Part shown: positions 37,162-46,677 of the stretch, in pieces | Layout of the letters: each line of letters begins with the position of its first letter | How positions within the stretch are numbered: the stretch's first letter is position 1 | Source of the DNA: Sphingobacterium griseoflavum | Lineage (GTDB): Bacteria; Bacteroidota; Bacteroidia; Sphingobacteriales; Sphingobacteriaceae | DNA length: 64,000 bases | Reading direction: 5' to 3' | Assembly (NCBI RefSeq): GCF_014653155.1 | Contig: NZ_BNAF01000010.1 | Coordinates: forward strand, 124,001 to 188,000 | Position numbers and translations under genes: made by a program | Notes under the pieces: model-generated | Seen by the model: the letters and a program-made list of their open reading frames with translations, nothing else | Database searches by the model: none | What the model was told of the DNA's origin: nothing

Positions 37162-37551
37162 CTATTTTGCCTTCGCTTCTACATCCGCCAACACGCGTTC
37201 CACGGTACTTTCCAATTCGGTGATATCGAATGGTTTGGCTAGGTATGCGTCTGCTCCAGCTTTTTCCGCCAATAAATGTATATCATTGTTGGCCGATATG
37301 TAGACGACAGGTATCTGTTTGTATTCCGCATGTTGCTTGAGTAAGCGAGTCGCTTCTATGCCGCCAATTTCGGGAATCCAGTTGTCCATCAATATAATGT
37401 CTGGATGGATCTGCGATACCTTCTCGATAATGTCATGCGAGGTTTCGGAGATCTTAACCGTGTATCCGGCGTCTACCAAAATAATCGTACATACTTCCAG
37501 AATATTGACGTCATCGTCAAAAATTAATATTGTTTTGTTTTTCATAGTCAT
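37162..37551 (-). CDS. Stand-alone response regulator receiver
   Basis: A 129-residue receiver domain with no output domain. Acidic pocket D12-D13-D14 (FDDDVN), phosphoacceptor D56 (ILMDNW), conserved T/S switch near residue 84 and the lysine in YLAKPFD. It is the last gene of a six-gene signalling operon, 29 bases after CheB. A start at 37551 or two codons later is possible. It likely receives phosphate from one of the hybrid kinases and acts by protein interaction. Confidence 0.9.
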   Translation of the reverse strand: MTMKNKTILIFDDDVNILEVCTIILVDAGYTVKISETSHDIIEKVSQIHPDIILMDNWIPEIGGIEATRLLKQHAEYKQIPVVYISANNDIHLLAEKAGADAYLAKPFDITELESTVERVLADVEAKAK

Positions 37552-37580
37552 TTTTTCAACTTTCTTATTTTTCTAATCTT

Positions 37581-38162
37581 CTATAAATTATTGATCAATC
37601 CCGGAAAGTGCTCCGGTTTGAATACGGCATCCACCTTAACATGTACAATAGCTTGTCGCGGCATGTACGCGACTTCTGCGGTATCAGGGTCCTGTACAAA
37701 TACCAAACCATCCGCCGATTTAACACACTTTAATCCTTCCACGCCATCCGCGTTTGCACCAGAAAGTAAGATTGCCACCAATTTGTCTCTGCAGGCAAGG
37801 GCCGCAGATTGAAAAGACACGTCGATGGACGGTCTCGAGTAATTCAATTTTTCGGAGTAGTCCAGCGAAACCAATTTGTTGCTTTCAAAAAGCAGGTGGT
37901 AATCGGGTGGAGCCAAGTATATCGTTCCTTTCTGCAAAGTCATCTTGTCTTCCGCTTCCAGAACAGGTAACTTGGTATGGTTGCGCAACAATACGTCCAG
38001 CATAGAGTCAGGATCAGCTTTTCTATGCAATATGATGACTACAGGGAATGCTAAATCTTGTCTTAAAGTAGGAAGCAACGACAACAGCACCTTGAGGCTT
38101 CCCGCCGAGCCGCCCATCAATAGTAGCTCTACCTTACTGTCTGATTTGCGATCACTTGCCAT
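37581..38162 (-). CDS. CheB-type protein-glutamate methylesterase domain, no receiver
   Basis: A 193-residue protein consisting only of the CheB catalytic domain. The catalytic triad is visible: S19 in GGSAGS, H46 in IILHRKAD and D139 in SGANADGVEGL. I start at ATG 38162, which lies just after the CheR stop; the longer frame (to 38288) reads backward into cheR and lacks a CheB-like N-terminus. Classic CheB has an N-terminal receiver, missing here, so activity would not be controlled by direct phosphorylation. The neighbours are CheR and hybrid kinases; no methyl-accepting receptor is present. Confidence 0.88.
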   Translation of the reverse strand: MASDRKSDSKVELLLMGGSAGSLKVLLSLLPTLRQDLAFPVVIILHRKADPDSMLDVLLRNHTKLPVLEAEDKMTLQKGTIYLAPPDYHLLFESNKLVSLDYSEKLNYSRPSIDVSFQSAALACRDKLVAILLSGANADGVEGLKCVKSADGLVFVQDPDTAEVAYMPRQAIVHVKVDAVFKPEHFPGLINNL

Positions 38163-38163
38163 A

Positions 38164-38988
38164 TTACATATTTTTTCGCCAGATCTTCTCCGTATCCAAT
38201 TGCTTGTATCTATTCTCCAAATTCGAAAACCGGATCGTCTCCTTCGCTCCAAGCGCCAAAAAACCAAGGCTGTCCAAACTTTCATCAAACAACGTAAAGA
38301 CCTGATTCTGTAATTCCTTGTCGAAGTAGATCAACACATTTCTGCATACCACCAACTGAAATTCGTTGAAAGAGCTATCCGAAACAAGGTTATGTGTTGC
38401 AAATATAATTCGTTCGCTCAGTTTTGTATCGAATTTAGCGACATCATAGTTGGCCATGTAATATGATGAAAAATCTTGCAGTCCTCCGGAGAGCATGTAG
38501 TTTTCTGAATACAATTTCATCTGTGCAATCGGAAAAATTCCTTTGGCAGCTTTTTCGAGCACGCCGGGATTCAGATCTGTTGCGTAGATCAGCGATCGAT
38601 TATAAAGATTTGCTTCGCGCAACAGAATAGCCATAGAGTAAGCCTCTTCCCCTGTCGAGCAGCCGGCTAGCCAAATCCGTATAAACGGATAGGTTCCTAG
38701 CTGCGGCAGCACCTTATCCCGTAGCGCCTTAAAAAAGCCGGGATCACGAAACATCTCCGTCACGTTGACCGTGATCTCCTCCACAAATCGCTGTAAGTAC
38801 TCAGGATGATGAAGTAAATGGTACCGAAGTTCCGCGAAACTAGTAAATTTATCAATAACGCAGATACGGTTAACACGTCGCTTCAGTGATGCTTTGCTAT
38901 ATTGGGTAAAATCGTATCCGTATACGCTAAACACATCGTTAAGCAGTATTTCCAGTTCTTCGTCCTTGATCACATTGGGTTCTAACAT
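38164..38988 (-). CDS. CheR-type protein-glutamate methyltransferase
   Basis: A 274-residue SAM-dependent methyltransferase of the CheR family. The N-terminal helical domain (KASLKRRVNRI) precedes the catalytic domain with its motif LAGCSTGEEAYSMA (about 109-122), the FRDPGFF segment and a C-terminal CRNVLIYFDKELQ strand. In chemotaxis it methylates glutamates of receptors; none is encoded here. It begins directly after the upstream receiver stop and is followed by CheB with one base between them, so coupled translation is likely. Confidence 0.9.
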   Translation of the reverse strand: MLEPNVIKDEELEILLNDVFSVYGYDFTQYSKASLKRRVNRICVIDKFTSFAELRYHLLHHPEYLQRFVEEITVNVTEMFRDPGFFKALRDKVLPQLGTYPFIRIWLAGCSTGEEAYSMAILLREANLYNRSLIYATDLNPGVLEKAAKGIFPIAQMKLYSENYMLSGGLQDFSSYYMANYDVAKFDTKLSERIIFATHNLVSDSSFNEFQLVVCRNVLIYFDKELQNQVFTLFDESLDSLGFLALGAKETIRFSNLENRYKQLDTEKIWRKNM

Positions 38989-39354
38989 TTAACCTACCTT
39001 TTCAATAACTGCAATTAATTTGTCGATGTCTACCGGCTTTGACACGTACCCATTTGCTCCTGCAGCGAGACATTTTTCCCGATCGCCCGACATGGCCTGT
39101 GCCGTAACGGCAACGACTGGCATATCGATAAATCTTTCGTCCGCACGCAACATCTTAATGGCCGCGTAGCCATCCACGTCTGGCATCATCATATCCATCA
39201 GCACAACACGGATATGTGGATTTTCGTAAATCAAACTTAAACCTTCAGGAACACTTGTGGCCGATATGGATGTATATCCCCTCGCCTTCAAAGCCAATCG
39301 CAATGCGAAGATGTTCCGGTTATCGTCATCGATGATCAACACTATATTTTTCAT
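38989..39354 (-). CDS. Stand-alone response regulator receiver
   Basis: A 121-residue receiver domain, D9-D10-D11 acidic pocket, phosphoacceptor D54 in VVLMDMMMPDVDG, and a KPVD lysine near residue 107. Its sequence is close to the third receiver of the large hybrid kinase immediately upstream (shared IIDDDNRNIF/IADDDVRNIF and LMDMMMP patterns), so it may be derived from it or trade phosphate with it. It lies 17 bases after the kinase gene and abuts CheR. Confidence 0.9.
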   Translation of the reverse strand: MKNIVLIIDDDNRNIFALRLALKARGYTSISATSVPEGLSLIYENPHIRVVLMDMMMPDVDGYAAIKMLRADERFIDMPVVAVTAQAMSGDREKCLAAGANGYVSKPVDIDKLIAVIEKVG

Positions 39355-39371
39355 ACCTGTTCCGCTAGCTC

Positions 39372-42300
39372 CTAATTATCATACAACCAAACGCGCAATA
39401 AAGAGAGGAGCTGATCGGTATCCACAGGCTTCGAAATATAATCTGATGCTCCTGCCAAAATACACTTTTCCCGATCACCTGTCATGGCTTTAGCCGTTAC
39501 CGCCATGATTGGTAATCGCGCGTATTGGGATTGCGCCCGAATAAGCTTGATTGTTTCATAACCGTCCATTTCCGGCATCATCATATCCATAAGTACAATC
39601 GAAACATCAGGATTGTTTTGCAATTGTACCAAGGCCTCCTTACCATCAATCGCAGATATCACCTTCATCTGGTACTTCTCTAAAGCTTTTGTCAGTGAAA
39701 AAATATTGCGCACGTCGTCGTCAGCGATAAGCACCGTCTTCCCGCTCAATACCTCGTTCAGGCTCCCCAGTTTACTGCTCACCTTTTTAACGGCCTCGAC
39801 CTTTCGTTCCTCAACGAGATGCAGGAACAGCCCCACTTCATCCAAGATACGTTGATAGGAATGAGCAGTCTTGATCACAATGGAGTCTGCATATTGCTTG
39901 ATGCGAAGTTCTTCAGCTTGCGACAAGTTCTTTCCCGTGAATATTATGATGGGTAACTTTTCTAAACCTTCGTTCTTTTTTATGGCTTCCAATGTTTCGT
40001 AACCCCGTTTATCGGGAACCCCCATGTCCAAGATAACGCAATTCACCTGATCAGAAGACAAGGCTTTCACACTGTCTTCAACATTGTCTTTGATTTCGGA
40101 AGCAATATCGAAACTTCCTAGGAAATAGGATAAAGCCATCGCATGTTTTGGATTTTCTTCGACAATGAGAACCTTCTTTGGATAAACGCTCAATGCATGC
40201 TCGATACGTTTGAACATGTCGCCAATTTTCTCCAAGGCAATCGGCTTATTGATAAAGTCGATAGCACCTTTTAGGAGACTCTCTTTTTTTACTTGCATGG
40301 ACGACATGATATGAACAGGAATGTGCCGCGTTGCGGGATTTCCTTTGATTTCATCCATCACTTGCCACCCATCTTTTACAGGGAGTTGTATATCCAATAA
40401 GATGGCCAAAGGCTTGTAGGTCAGTGCTGCTGGCGCAGCCAAATCGCCACGTACAACCACAATACCTTTGTAATTTTGCTGCCGGGTGTATTTTAACAAA
40501 GCCTTCGCAAAATTTGTATCGTCTTCGACGATCAAAATTACGGGATCGCCCGGCATAATATGGTGCCTATCGTCATCTACATCATCCGGAATATGTTCCG
40601 TAGTGTACAAAGGTTCCTTATCTTCGATCAATGTATTCACCTCTTCCACGTCGGCACTAATAATTTCGATCAGCTCGTCTGTAACGGGCTTCACAACGCG
40701 AGCACCCTTAACTTTAGGAATAAGCAGCGTAAAAGTACTGCCTTCGTTTTCCTGGCTGGACAATTTGATTTCACCACCCAACAGACGTGCGATCTCGCGG
40801 CTTATCGATAACCCTAAACCCGTCCCGCCAAATTTGCGGCGTGTTGAACCATCCGCTTGCTGAAAGGCTTCAAAAATTACGTGCTGCTTATTAGCGGGAA
40901 TACCAATCCCGGTGTCCTTTACAGCAAAAGCAATGTATTGATCATCCTGCGCGTATGTATCAACAATGAGCTCGACCCCGCCTCTTTGGGTAAACTTTAC
41001 AGCGTTTGACATCAAGTTTCGCAATACCTGATCTAACCTCAACCGATCTGTTTCCAATCCCTCTTCCAAATCAGGTGATAAACTTACCCGTAAATTTAAA
41101 GATTTCTCCTGTATCAGTGGTGTAAAGAGATTTGTTAATTCGCGAACCACATCGCTCAGATTTACAAGCCCATATTCGATTTCCATCTTGCCAGCTTCAA
41201 TTTTAGATAGGTCTAAGATCTCATCGATTAAAGTTAGTAAGCTAGTGCCCGAACTCTGAATGACCATTGCAGATTCGACCTGTTCTTCGTTGAGGTTTTT
41301 TTCGGTATTTTCAGACATTAGGCGTGACAGAAGCAGAATCGAGTTGAGTGGTGTACGCAACTCATGCGACATGTTCGCTAAAAATTCAGATTTGTACTTA
41401 CTACTTAAGGCCAGCTCTTCGGCTTTCTGTTGGATTTCTATATTCCGTTCGGCTATCAATTGATTTTTTTCTTCCAGCAGCTTAGACCGCTCTTCCAGCT
41501 CTTGGTTTGATTGCAGCAATTCTTCCTGCTGCACTCGCAACTCCTCTTCGGAAGCCTGTAATTTTTGCGTTTGTGCCTCCAGCTCCGTATTTAAGTTTTC
41601 GAGCTCCCCATGCTGGGTCTGTAACTCTTCAGACTGAGCTTGTGTTTCCTCTAACAGTGTCTGTATCAATCTACGGCTTTTTGCTGCCGCAAGTGCCTTG
41701 CCGACATTGCTCGCCGCCTCTTTCAGAAACGCAAGGGCGAAATCGCTTATGTCCTGGGCGGCACCAAGCTCTAAAACGCCGATGCAACTACCTTCATGTA
41801 ATATCGGCAAGAGCACCAACTCGTCGATGCGGACCGTACCACTGGCAAAACTGACCAAATACCCCTCTTTATCAGCCATGTTTTTAAATACCTTCTCTTT
41901 AGCATCCAAAAATACCTGACCAACCATCCCCTCTCCAGGTGCATAGGAAGACCGCATACTTGCTTCCAAACCGTAGCTTGCTTGCAGTAGCAGGCTATCT
42001 CCCTCGAACAAATAAAAGGCGCCGTTCCAGCATTGCGTGTATGCGACAAGATGTTGGAGAACTTCTTTAGCAATCACTTGTTCACTTTTGTTACCCATCA
42101 ACTTGTCATTCAGCAGCGCTAAGCCGGCCTGCCTCCACTCATTATCATTCAATTCATCAAACGAACGCTTTAAAGCATCGGTCATGTCATTTAAGGAAAC
42201 TGCTAAACTGCCCAAGTCATCCTGCTCGCTATCTTCTATTCGTGTAGAGTAATCACCATGTGCTATTTGGTAGGCGACGCGTTGAATAAGCCGCAGACGC

Positions 42301-42971
42301 TTCGAAATTTCCTCATCCTTTAGTTTCAACGAATTTTGAAGTTCTTCCCGTTTTTTGAAGTCCTCTCGAATCCGTAAATAGAAAACTACGGTAATCAGTA
42401 ACGAAATAAGTGCAGCGACGACAATGAATATGGAAGTATAGGAAGACGAACTATCCAAAGCGTCTCGTCGACTATCCAACAGCAATTCTTCATGAGCGAT
42501 AAATCGGCCAATCAAAGCTCGGCAGCTATCCATATACAGCTTACCTTCCTCCAGTTGTTTGATCGTGATCGCCTCGCCACGACGTCGCTCAGCTACCAAA
42601 CCTTCTAGAATTCCCGTCCGTAATTTAACAACGGAAATCAACGTATCCAACCGATCGGTCTGTAAGTTATTGTCACTCGTTAATCGCTTGGCACGATCCA
42701 AAGATGTCGGTAGCGATTCTATGCTCTTACTATAAGGCTCTAAAAAGACCTCCCTCCCTGTCAGGTGAAAACCTCGTTGGCCCGTCTCTGCATTCTGTAA
42801 GTCGCTCAGCACGTTATTTGCTGCCGCAATGGCACGCCGGGTATGGTCTACCCTCTCCCGATTGTTGATCTGATCCTGAATACTGATGAAAGAAGCAGCA
42901 GAGCTGGCCATCAGTATAACGAGTGAAACTCCGAAACCGACTTGAAGGTTTCGCAGGAATTTTCTAGGCAT
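39372..42971 (-). CDS. Hybrid sensor histidine kinase (CHASE3-HAMP-GAF-HisKA-HATPase-three receivers)
   Basis: A 1199-residue membrane kinase. TM1 is residues 11-30, a CHASE3-like periplasmic domain spans about 31-178, TM2 is about 180-200 and HAMP about 220-272. A GAF domain (about 290-425) and a Gln/Glu-rich coiled coil (about 435-525) follow. The dimerisation domain has H536 (ANMSHELRTPL); the ATPase has N-, G1- and G2-like blocks up to residue 752. Three receivers follow, with phosphoacceptors D860, D982 and D1129. In the second the acidic pair reads EE (VEEN) in place of ED/DD, so its chemistry may be altered. I start at 42971 (MPRKFLRN), not the longer frame at 43073 that overlaps the upstream gene. 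Confidence 0.92.
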   Translation of the reverse strand: MPRKFLRNLQVGFGVSLVILMASSAASFISIQDQINNRERVDHTRRAIAAANNVLSDLQNAETGQRGFHLTGREVFLEPYSKSIESLPTSLDRAKRLTSDNNLQTDRLDTLISVVKLRTGILEGLVAERRRGEAITIKQLEEGKLYMDSCRALIGRFIAHEELLLDSRRDALDSSSSYTSIFIVVAALISLLITVVFYLRIREDFKKREELQNSLKLKDEEISKRLRLIQRVAYQIAHGDYSTRIEDSEQDDLGSLAVSLNDMTDALKRSFDELNDNEWRQAGLALLNDKLMGNKSEQVIAKEVLQHLVAYTQCWNGAFYLFEGDSLLLQASYGLEASMRSSYAPGEGMVGQVFLDAKEKVFKNMADKEGYLVSFASGTVRIDELVLLPILHEGSCIGVLELGAAQDISDFALAFLKEAASNVGKALAAAKSRRLIQTLLEETQAQSEELQTQHGELENLNTELEAQTQKLQASEEELRVQQEELLQSNQELEERSKLLEEKNQLIAERNIEIQQKAEELALSSKYKSEFLANMSHELRTPLNSILLLSRLMSENTEKNLNEEQVESAMVIQSSGTSLLTLIDEILDLSKIEAGKMEIEYGLVNLSDVVRELTNLFTPLIQEKSLNLRVSLSPDLEEGLETDRLRLDQVLRNLMSNAVKFTQRGGVELIVDTYAQDDQYIAFAVKDTGIGIPANKQHVIFEAFQQADGSTRRKFGGTGLGLSISREIARLLGGEIKLSSQENEGSTFTLLIPKVKGARVVKPVTDELIEIISADVEEVNTLIEDKEPLYTTEHIPDDVDDDRHHIMPGDPVILIVEDDTNFAKALLKYTRQQNYKGIVVVRGDLAAPAALTYKPLAILLDIQLPVKDGWQVMDEIKGNPATRHIPVHIMSSMQVKKESLLKGAIDFINKPIALEKIGDMFKRIEHALSVYPKKVLIVEENPKHAMALSYFLGSFDIASEIKDNVEDSVKALSSDQVNCVILDMGVPDKRGYETLEAIKKNEGLEKLPIIIFTGKNLSQAEELRIKQYADSIVIKTAHSYQRILDEVGLFLHLVEERKVEAVKKVSSKLGSLNEVLSGKTVLIADDDVRNIFSLTKALEKYQMKVISAIDGKEALVQLQNNPDVSIVLMDMMMPEMDGYETIKLIRAQSQYARLPIMAVTAKAMTGDREKCILAGASDYISKPVDTDQLLSLLRVWLYDN

Positions 42972-42976
42972 ATAGA

Positions 42977-44443
42977 TTAATTTAAAGGTAAGGTAAAATA
43001 AAACGTGGACCCCGATCCGACTTCGCTTTGCAATCCAAAACTTCCCTGATGCTGGCGGATAATTTCCGAACATATATACAGGCCGATACCTAAGCCTTGG
43101 AATTTTAACGAAGACTCTTCTACACGGTAGAATTTGCTAAAAATATCTTTCTGTTTATGCGCTGGAATACCAATGCCAAAATCCGTTACTTCCACTTTGA
43201 TCACGTTAGTATTGTTGACGGTATTCACGATCACACGTTTGCTATTGGGTGAATATTTGATTGCATTCGTAAGGTAGTTGATAAGCACTTGTTCTATACG
43301 GATTTCATCACCAAGCACAGCTAAGTCGACATTATCACCCGTTCGGACGATATCGGGCGACTTCTCATGTGTATGGTAGATTGTATCTATCGCATTATCC
43401 AATAGGTGCTTAAAATTGAATTCCCGCATATTCATTTTCAATTTTCCGTTGTCGATTTTTGAAATATCCAAAAGATCGGCTATCAGGTTATTTAGTTTGG
43501 CAACCTGCACTTGCACCTTATCAATGTATTTGTTTGCGGGATGCTCCTCGTCGATGTTTATAGTTCGCCCCAACAACTGCGTATACGCCTTGATGCTGGT
43601 GAGCGGGGTCTTCAATTCATGACTCGCAATACTTAAAAATTCATCTTTCTTCTTCTCCGTCTGTTTGCGATCCTCTATGTCGGTGAATGTACCTACCCAA
43701 CGCGAAAGCTGTCCCTGCTCTTTTATTGGTGTAACGCGCAAGAGATGCCAGCGGAATAGGTCCGCATTGATTTCTCTTATCCGCACCTCCATTTCCAATG
43801 GCACATTTTTTAAAACGGAAAGAGACCACTCTTCTTCAATGGAGGGATCGCCCACCGCCGTTTCAGGAAAGGTAGTGGAATGCTGCGCATAACGAAACCA
43901 TTGATTGTTCACAAAATCAATCTGGCCTTTGCTATCTGCGGTAAAGGCAATTTGAGGTAAAGACTCAAGAATTAAATGCAGGTAATCGACCCGTTCTTTC
44001 AATTCGGACTGTGCTTGCTTTCTAGCTTCGATTTCGCTTCTTAACGTCTGTTGCGTTTCATTTAAGGCCAAGGTTTGTTCGTATAGACGGTAAAAAGTCT
44101 TGACCTTAAGCATTAAAATATCTGGATCGACAGGTTTGGTCACATAGTCAATCCCTCCGGAAGCATAGCCTTTGGTAATGAATTTCTTATCGGTATTGAC
44201 GGCAGATAGAAATATAATGGGAATATCCCGCGTTTTGCTAAAACCAGATAACGTTTCCGCGACTTCAAAACCGTCGATTCCGGGCATCTGCACGTCCAAA
44301 ATTATCAAAGCATAATCTTTGCGCAGCACCTTCTTTAATGCTTCTTCACCCGACAATGCCGTGTCCACCGAAAAATTCTTCGCCTCTAGAAGCTTCTTTA
44401 GCGAATATATATTTTCTGATTTGTCATCGACTATTAGAATCAT
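42977..44443 (-). CDS. Response regulator-PAS-histidine kinase
   Basis: A 488-residue soluble kinase that begins with a receiver (phosphoacceptor D50 in LIILDVQMPG). A short coiled coil (about 120-150) and a PAS domain follow (about 155-265, SLPQIAFTADSKGQIDFVNNQW). HisKA has H275 in IASHELKTPL, and the ATPase domain ends with GLGIGLYICSEII. It lacks membrane segments, so input is by phosphotransfer or PAS ligand. It is the first gene of the six-gene operon; the next gene starts five bases after its stop. The 597 bases upstream hold its promoter. Confidence 0.92.
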   Translation of the reverse strand: MILIVDDKSENIYSLKKLLEAKNFSVDTALSGEEALKKVLRKDYALIILDVQMPGIDGFEVAETLSGFSKTRDIPIIFLSAVNTDKKFITKGYASGGIDYVTKPVDPDILMLKVKTFYRLYEQTLALNETQQTLRSEIEARKQAQSELKERVDYLHLILESLPQIAFTADSKGQIDFVNNQWFRYAQHSTTFPETAVGDPSIEEEWSLSVLKNVPLEMEVRIREINADLFRWHLLRVTPIKEQGQLSRWVGTFTDIEDRKQTEKKKDEFLSIASHELKTPLTSIKAYTQLLGRTINIDEEHPANKYIDKVQVQVAKLNNLIADLLDISKIDNGKLKMNMREFNFKHLLDNAIDTIYHTHEKSPDIVRTGDNVDLAVLGDEIRIEQVLINYLTNAIKYSPNSKRVIVNTVNNTNVIKVEVTDFGIGIPAHKQKDIFSKFYRVEESSLKFQGLGIGLYICSEIIRQHQGSFGLQSEVGSGSTFYFTLPLN

Positions 44444-45040
44444 TTATATTTCTTAGAATTTAAAGCCATGCGTTTTATTGTCTTGACGAGAGCAAAACAA
44501 AAATTCACCTGCTGTTATCAAAATTTTAGCCCCTTATAAGTTAATAGTTGTCCGAACCAAAGGATTTAGCATGTCCTCAAACATCAAAAATCACTCCAAT
44601 TTCAAAAACGTTTCCCGCGCAGAAATATACGATTCAAATAAGGTTCAAAAATAAGTGAATTGAGTATTTATTGCCTATTGTTCATACACATATAGCAAAG
44701 CTAGATTTAGCAGCTGATTATGAACGCATTCCACACTTAAGATCGGAAGACAAACGTTTGCCTAAAACTTCAAAAAATATGATGCGGCTACCGCAGTATG
44801 GCAGCAGTCGACTTATCATGGCTGATATTCCTAAACAAACAAGTTTAAACAAGTATTTATCGGGTCAACTTTACGTATTTTCAGCAAAACTTTTTTAAAC
44901 TGGTTTATGTCTCTCTAATTAAGTGATCAAAATTTCGAACAGCGATTACCGCATTTTAGGACAGCCAAATTATTTCGATAAATACGTTGCAAGAGTACAA
45001 TTGTCTGCCTATCTTAGAATGCACACAGTTATATTTCTCA
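44444..45040. other. 597-base intergenic region between the signalling operon and an NTF2-like gene
   Basis: Divergent promoters for the kinase operon and the NTF2-like gene must lie here. The best minus-strand candidate reads TATATTTC near the middle. Two short open frames (44671-44898, 44923-45156) look like noise. I see no tRNA, hairpin with T-run or repeat. Confidence 0.5.
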
Positions 45041-45490
45041 ATGATGATAAAGAAAAAATTGACCTTCATTATGTTAGCTTTCGTATTGCAAAGCGGTTTC
45101 AACACAATTTCTGCACAAACACATGCCATTCAAAGGGTCGAAAAATCGATCGATAAGCTTGTGCAAGCTATGTTAAAGCCTAACCAAGCGTTGCTCATGG
45201 AACTTACGGCAGACTCGCTGACTTACGGACACTCAAATGGCAAAATAGAGCGTAAAAAAGAGTTCATGGAGACGCTATTGTCTGGCGCCTCGGACTTTAA
45301 AGAAATTGAGTTGACCGACCAAACCATTCAGGTTGTCGGTAGTACGGCAATAGTCCGCCATGTTTTACATGCAAAAACCGATGACCCGGGAAAGGGTTCT
45401 TCCCTTATTAAATTAGGTATCGTATTAACCTGGATAGAAACTAAGGGCGGTTGGCAACTTTTGGCACGGCAGGCGTACAAGCTTCCATGA
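45041..45490 (+). CDS. Exported NTF2-like (SnoaL/DUF4440-type) protein
   Basis: A 149-residue protein with a signal peptide, MMIKKKLTFIMLAFVLQSGFNTISA, cleaved near residue 25. The mature part has the cone-shaped NTF2-like pattern: helices with RVEKSIDKLVQAMLKPNQALLMEL, then strands ending in LGIVLTWIETKGGWQLLARQAYKL. I start at 45041, since the upstream extension to 44987 adds 18 non-signal residues. The family includes enzymes and ligand-binding proteins; no catalytic pair is obvious. It is monocistronic and probably periplasmic. Confidence 0.8.
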   Translation: MMIKKKLTFIMLAFVLQSGFNTISAQTHAIQRVEKSIDKLVQAMLKPNQALLMELTADSLTYGHSNGKIERKKEFMETLLSGASDFKEIELTDQTIQVVGSTAIVRHVLHAKTDDPGKGSSLIKLGIVLTWIETKGGWQLLARQAYKLP

Positions 45491-45537
45491 AAAAGGTGGA
45501 TAAACTTGCGATATCTATATGCCAGTCGAATATTTCG

Positions 45538-46518
45538 TTATCTATTGCGTAAAATTGCGTCCATAACGCTTGTTGTCCGTAAAGCACTTTGACCTGTAGA
45601 GGGACAAATCCCCTCGCCTCTTAGCTCCTGGACAATGGTGTTGATAAGGTGTTGTTGGATGTGAGTAGGGCGTTCATAGTCAAACAACGTTTTACCACGC
45701 GAAGTTAACAGCTCTATGGGACGAAAATTAAACGTACTGCATACGAGTTGTCCTTGTGTTCCCGTTATTACAATCTCATCCTGCTCACTACTCTCGTTTG
45801 CGACGAAACACCAGATGGCACTACCTAAGACGCCATTACTATGCTTCCATACTGCACTAACGGTATCGGCCACTTCGTAATGTCCAGCCAAGTTGTCCGA
45901 TCTTCCATGCGCGTCTTTAATGGGAGCAATTAAGTAGTCGAGAATATCCAGCGTATGCGGTGCCAGATCAACGAAATAACCTTCCCCGCCTACCTTCTTA
46001 TCTATCCTCCAAGTGTGTGTGGCTGGATGGAGATCCGTGGACAGCGGCGCCCTTATCAGTCTAACAGAAACGGTCAACAGATCCCCGATTTTTTGCTGAT
46101 CCAGCAACTCCTTTACTTTCTCGAAATAAGGCAGGCTACGTCGGTAGAATGCGACAAAGAGTCTACGCCCCGTCTGTATCGATACTTTCACCATCTCCTC
46201 GGCCTCCGATAAGGTTAACGCCATGGGCTTTTCTACATAAACATCTTTACCTGCACGCATCGCCCGAATAGCTAATTCACTATGCGTACTTGGAGGAGTG
46301 GCGATATACACTATCGAAACAGCCGGATCCAGCAGTAGATCTTCTGCATCGCGATACACTGTCTTCACATTATGCCGACGAGCATAGTCCAAAGCCTTGT
46401 CATAAGTTCTTGAGGCAACAGCTATCAACGCTGAGTTTGGACATTTGTAAAAAGCAGGACCACTTTTCACTTCGGTGACATCCCCAACGCCAATCATTCC
46501 CCAGTTTATATTTTCCAT
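45538..46518 (-). CDS. Gfo/Idh/MocA-family oxidoreductase
   Basis: A 326-residue NAD(P)-dependent dehydrogenase. The Rossmann loop is WGMIGVGDVTEVKSG (about 5-20), then the VYIATPPSTHSELAIRAMRAGKDVYVEKP block with the EKP lysine, followed by the C-terminal alpha/beta domain including GEGYFVDLAPHTLDILDY. No signal peptide. I start at 46518 (MENINWGMIG), because the frame to 46572 adds an unrelated basic stretch. It is distant in sequence from the tandem pair at 47.4-50 kb. The substrate is an unidentified sugar or cyclitol. Confidence 0.88.
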   Translation of the reverse strand: MENINWGMIGVGDVTEVKSGPAFYKCPNSALIAVASRTYDKALDYARRHNVKTVYRDAEDLLLDPAVSIVYIATPPSTHSELAIRAMRAGKDVYVEKPMALTLSEAEEMVKVSIQTGRRLFVAFYRRSLPYFEKVKELLDQQKIGDLLTVSVRLIRAPLSTDLHPATHTWRIDKKVGGEGYFVDLAPHTLDILDYLIAPIKDAHGRSDNLAGHYEVADTVSAVWKHSNGVLGSAIWCFVANESSEQDEIVITGTQGQLVCSTFNFRPIELLTSRGKTLFDYERPTHIQQHLINTIVQELRGEGICPSTGQSALRTTSVMDAILRNR

Positions 46519-46626
46519 AAATCTTCTTTTTTTAGCGCATTTCGTAGCAGTCGAATCAATAGCCGTTGCCATAAAAGATCTAACACGCGTTGAAATAACG
46601 ATTATACCGATAATTTACATAAAAAA

Positions 46627-46654
46627 GGCGGAACATACGTAACATATGACCGCC
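46627..46654 (-). terminator. Terminator after the cold-shock-domain gene
   Basis: GGCGG (46627-46631) pairs with CCGCC (46650-46654), with further CATA/TATG pairing inside. On the minus strand the hairpin is followed by six Ts. Confidence 0.7.
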
Positions 46655-46677
46655 CTCTATTATGAAATATTAAACAA

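Noticed and set aside
42972..43073. Longer start for the hybrid kinase
   Set aside because: Would overlap the upstream kinase gene by about 97 bases and lacks a signal-like N-terminus; MPRKFLRN at 42971 fits the first membrane helix.
44671..44898. 75-codon open frame in the long gap
   Set aside because: Composition like non-coding DNA and no recognisable motif.
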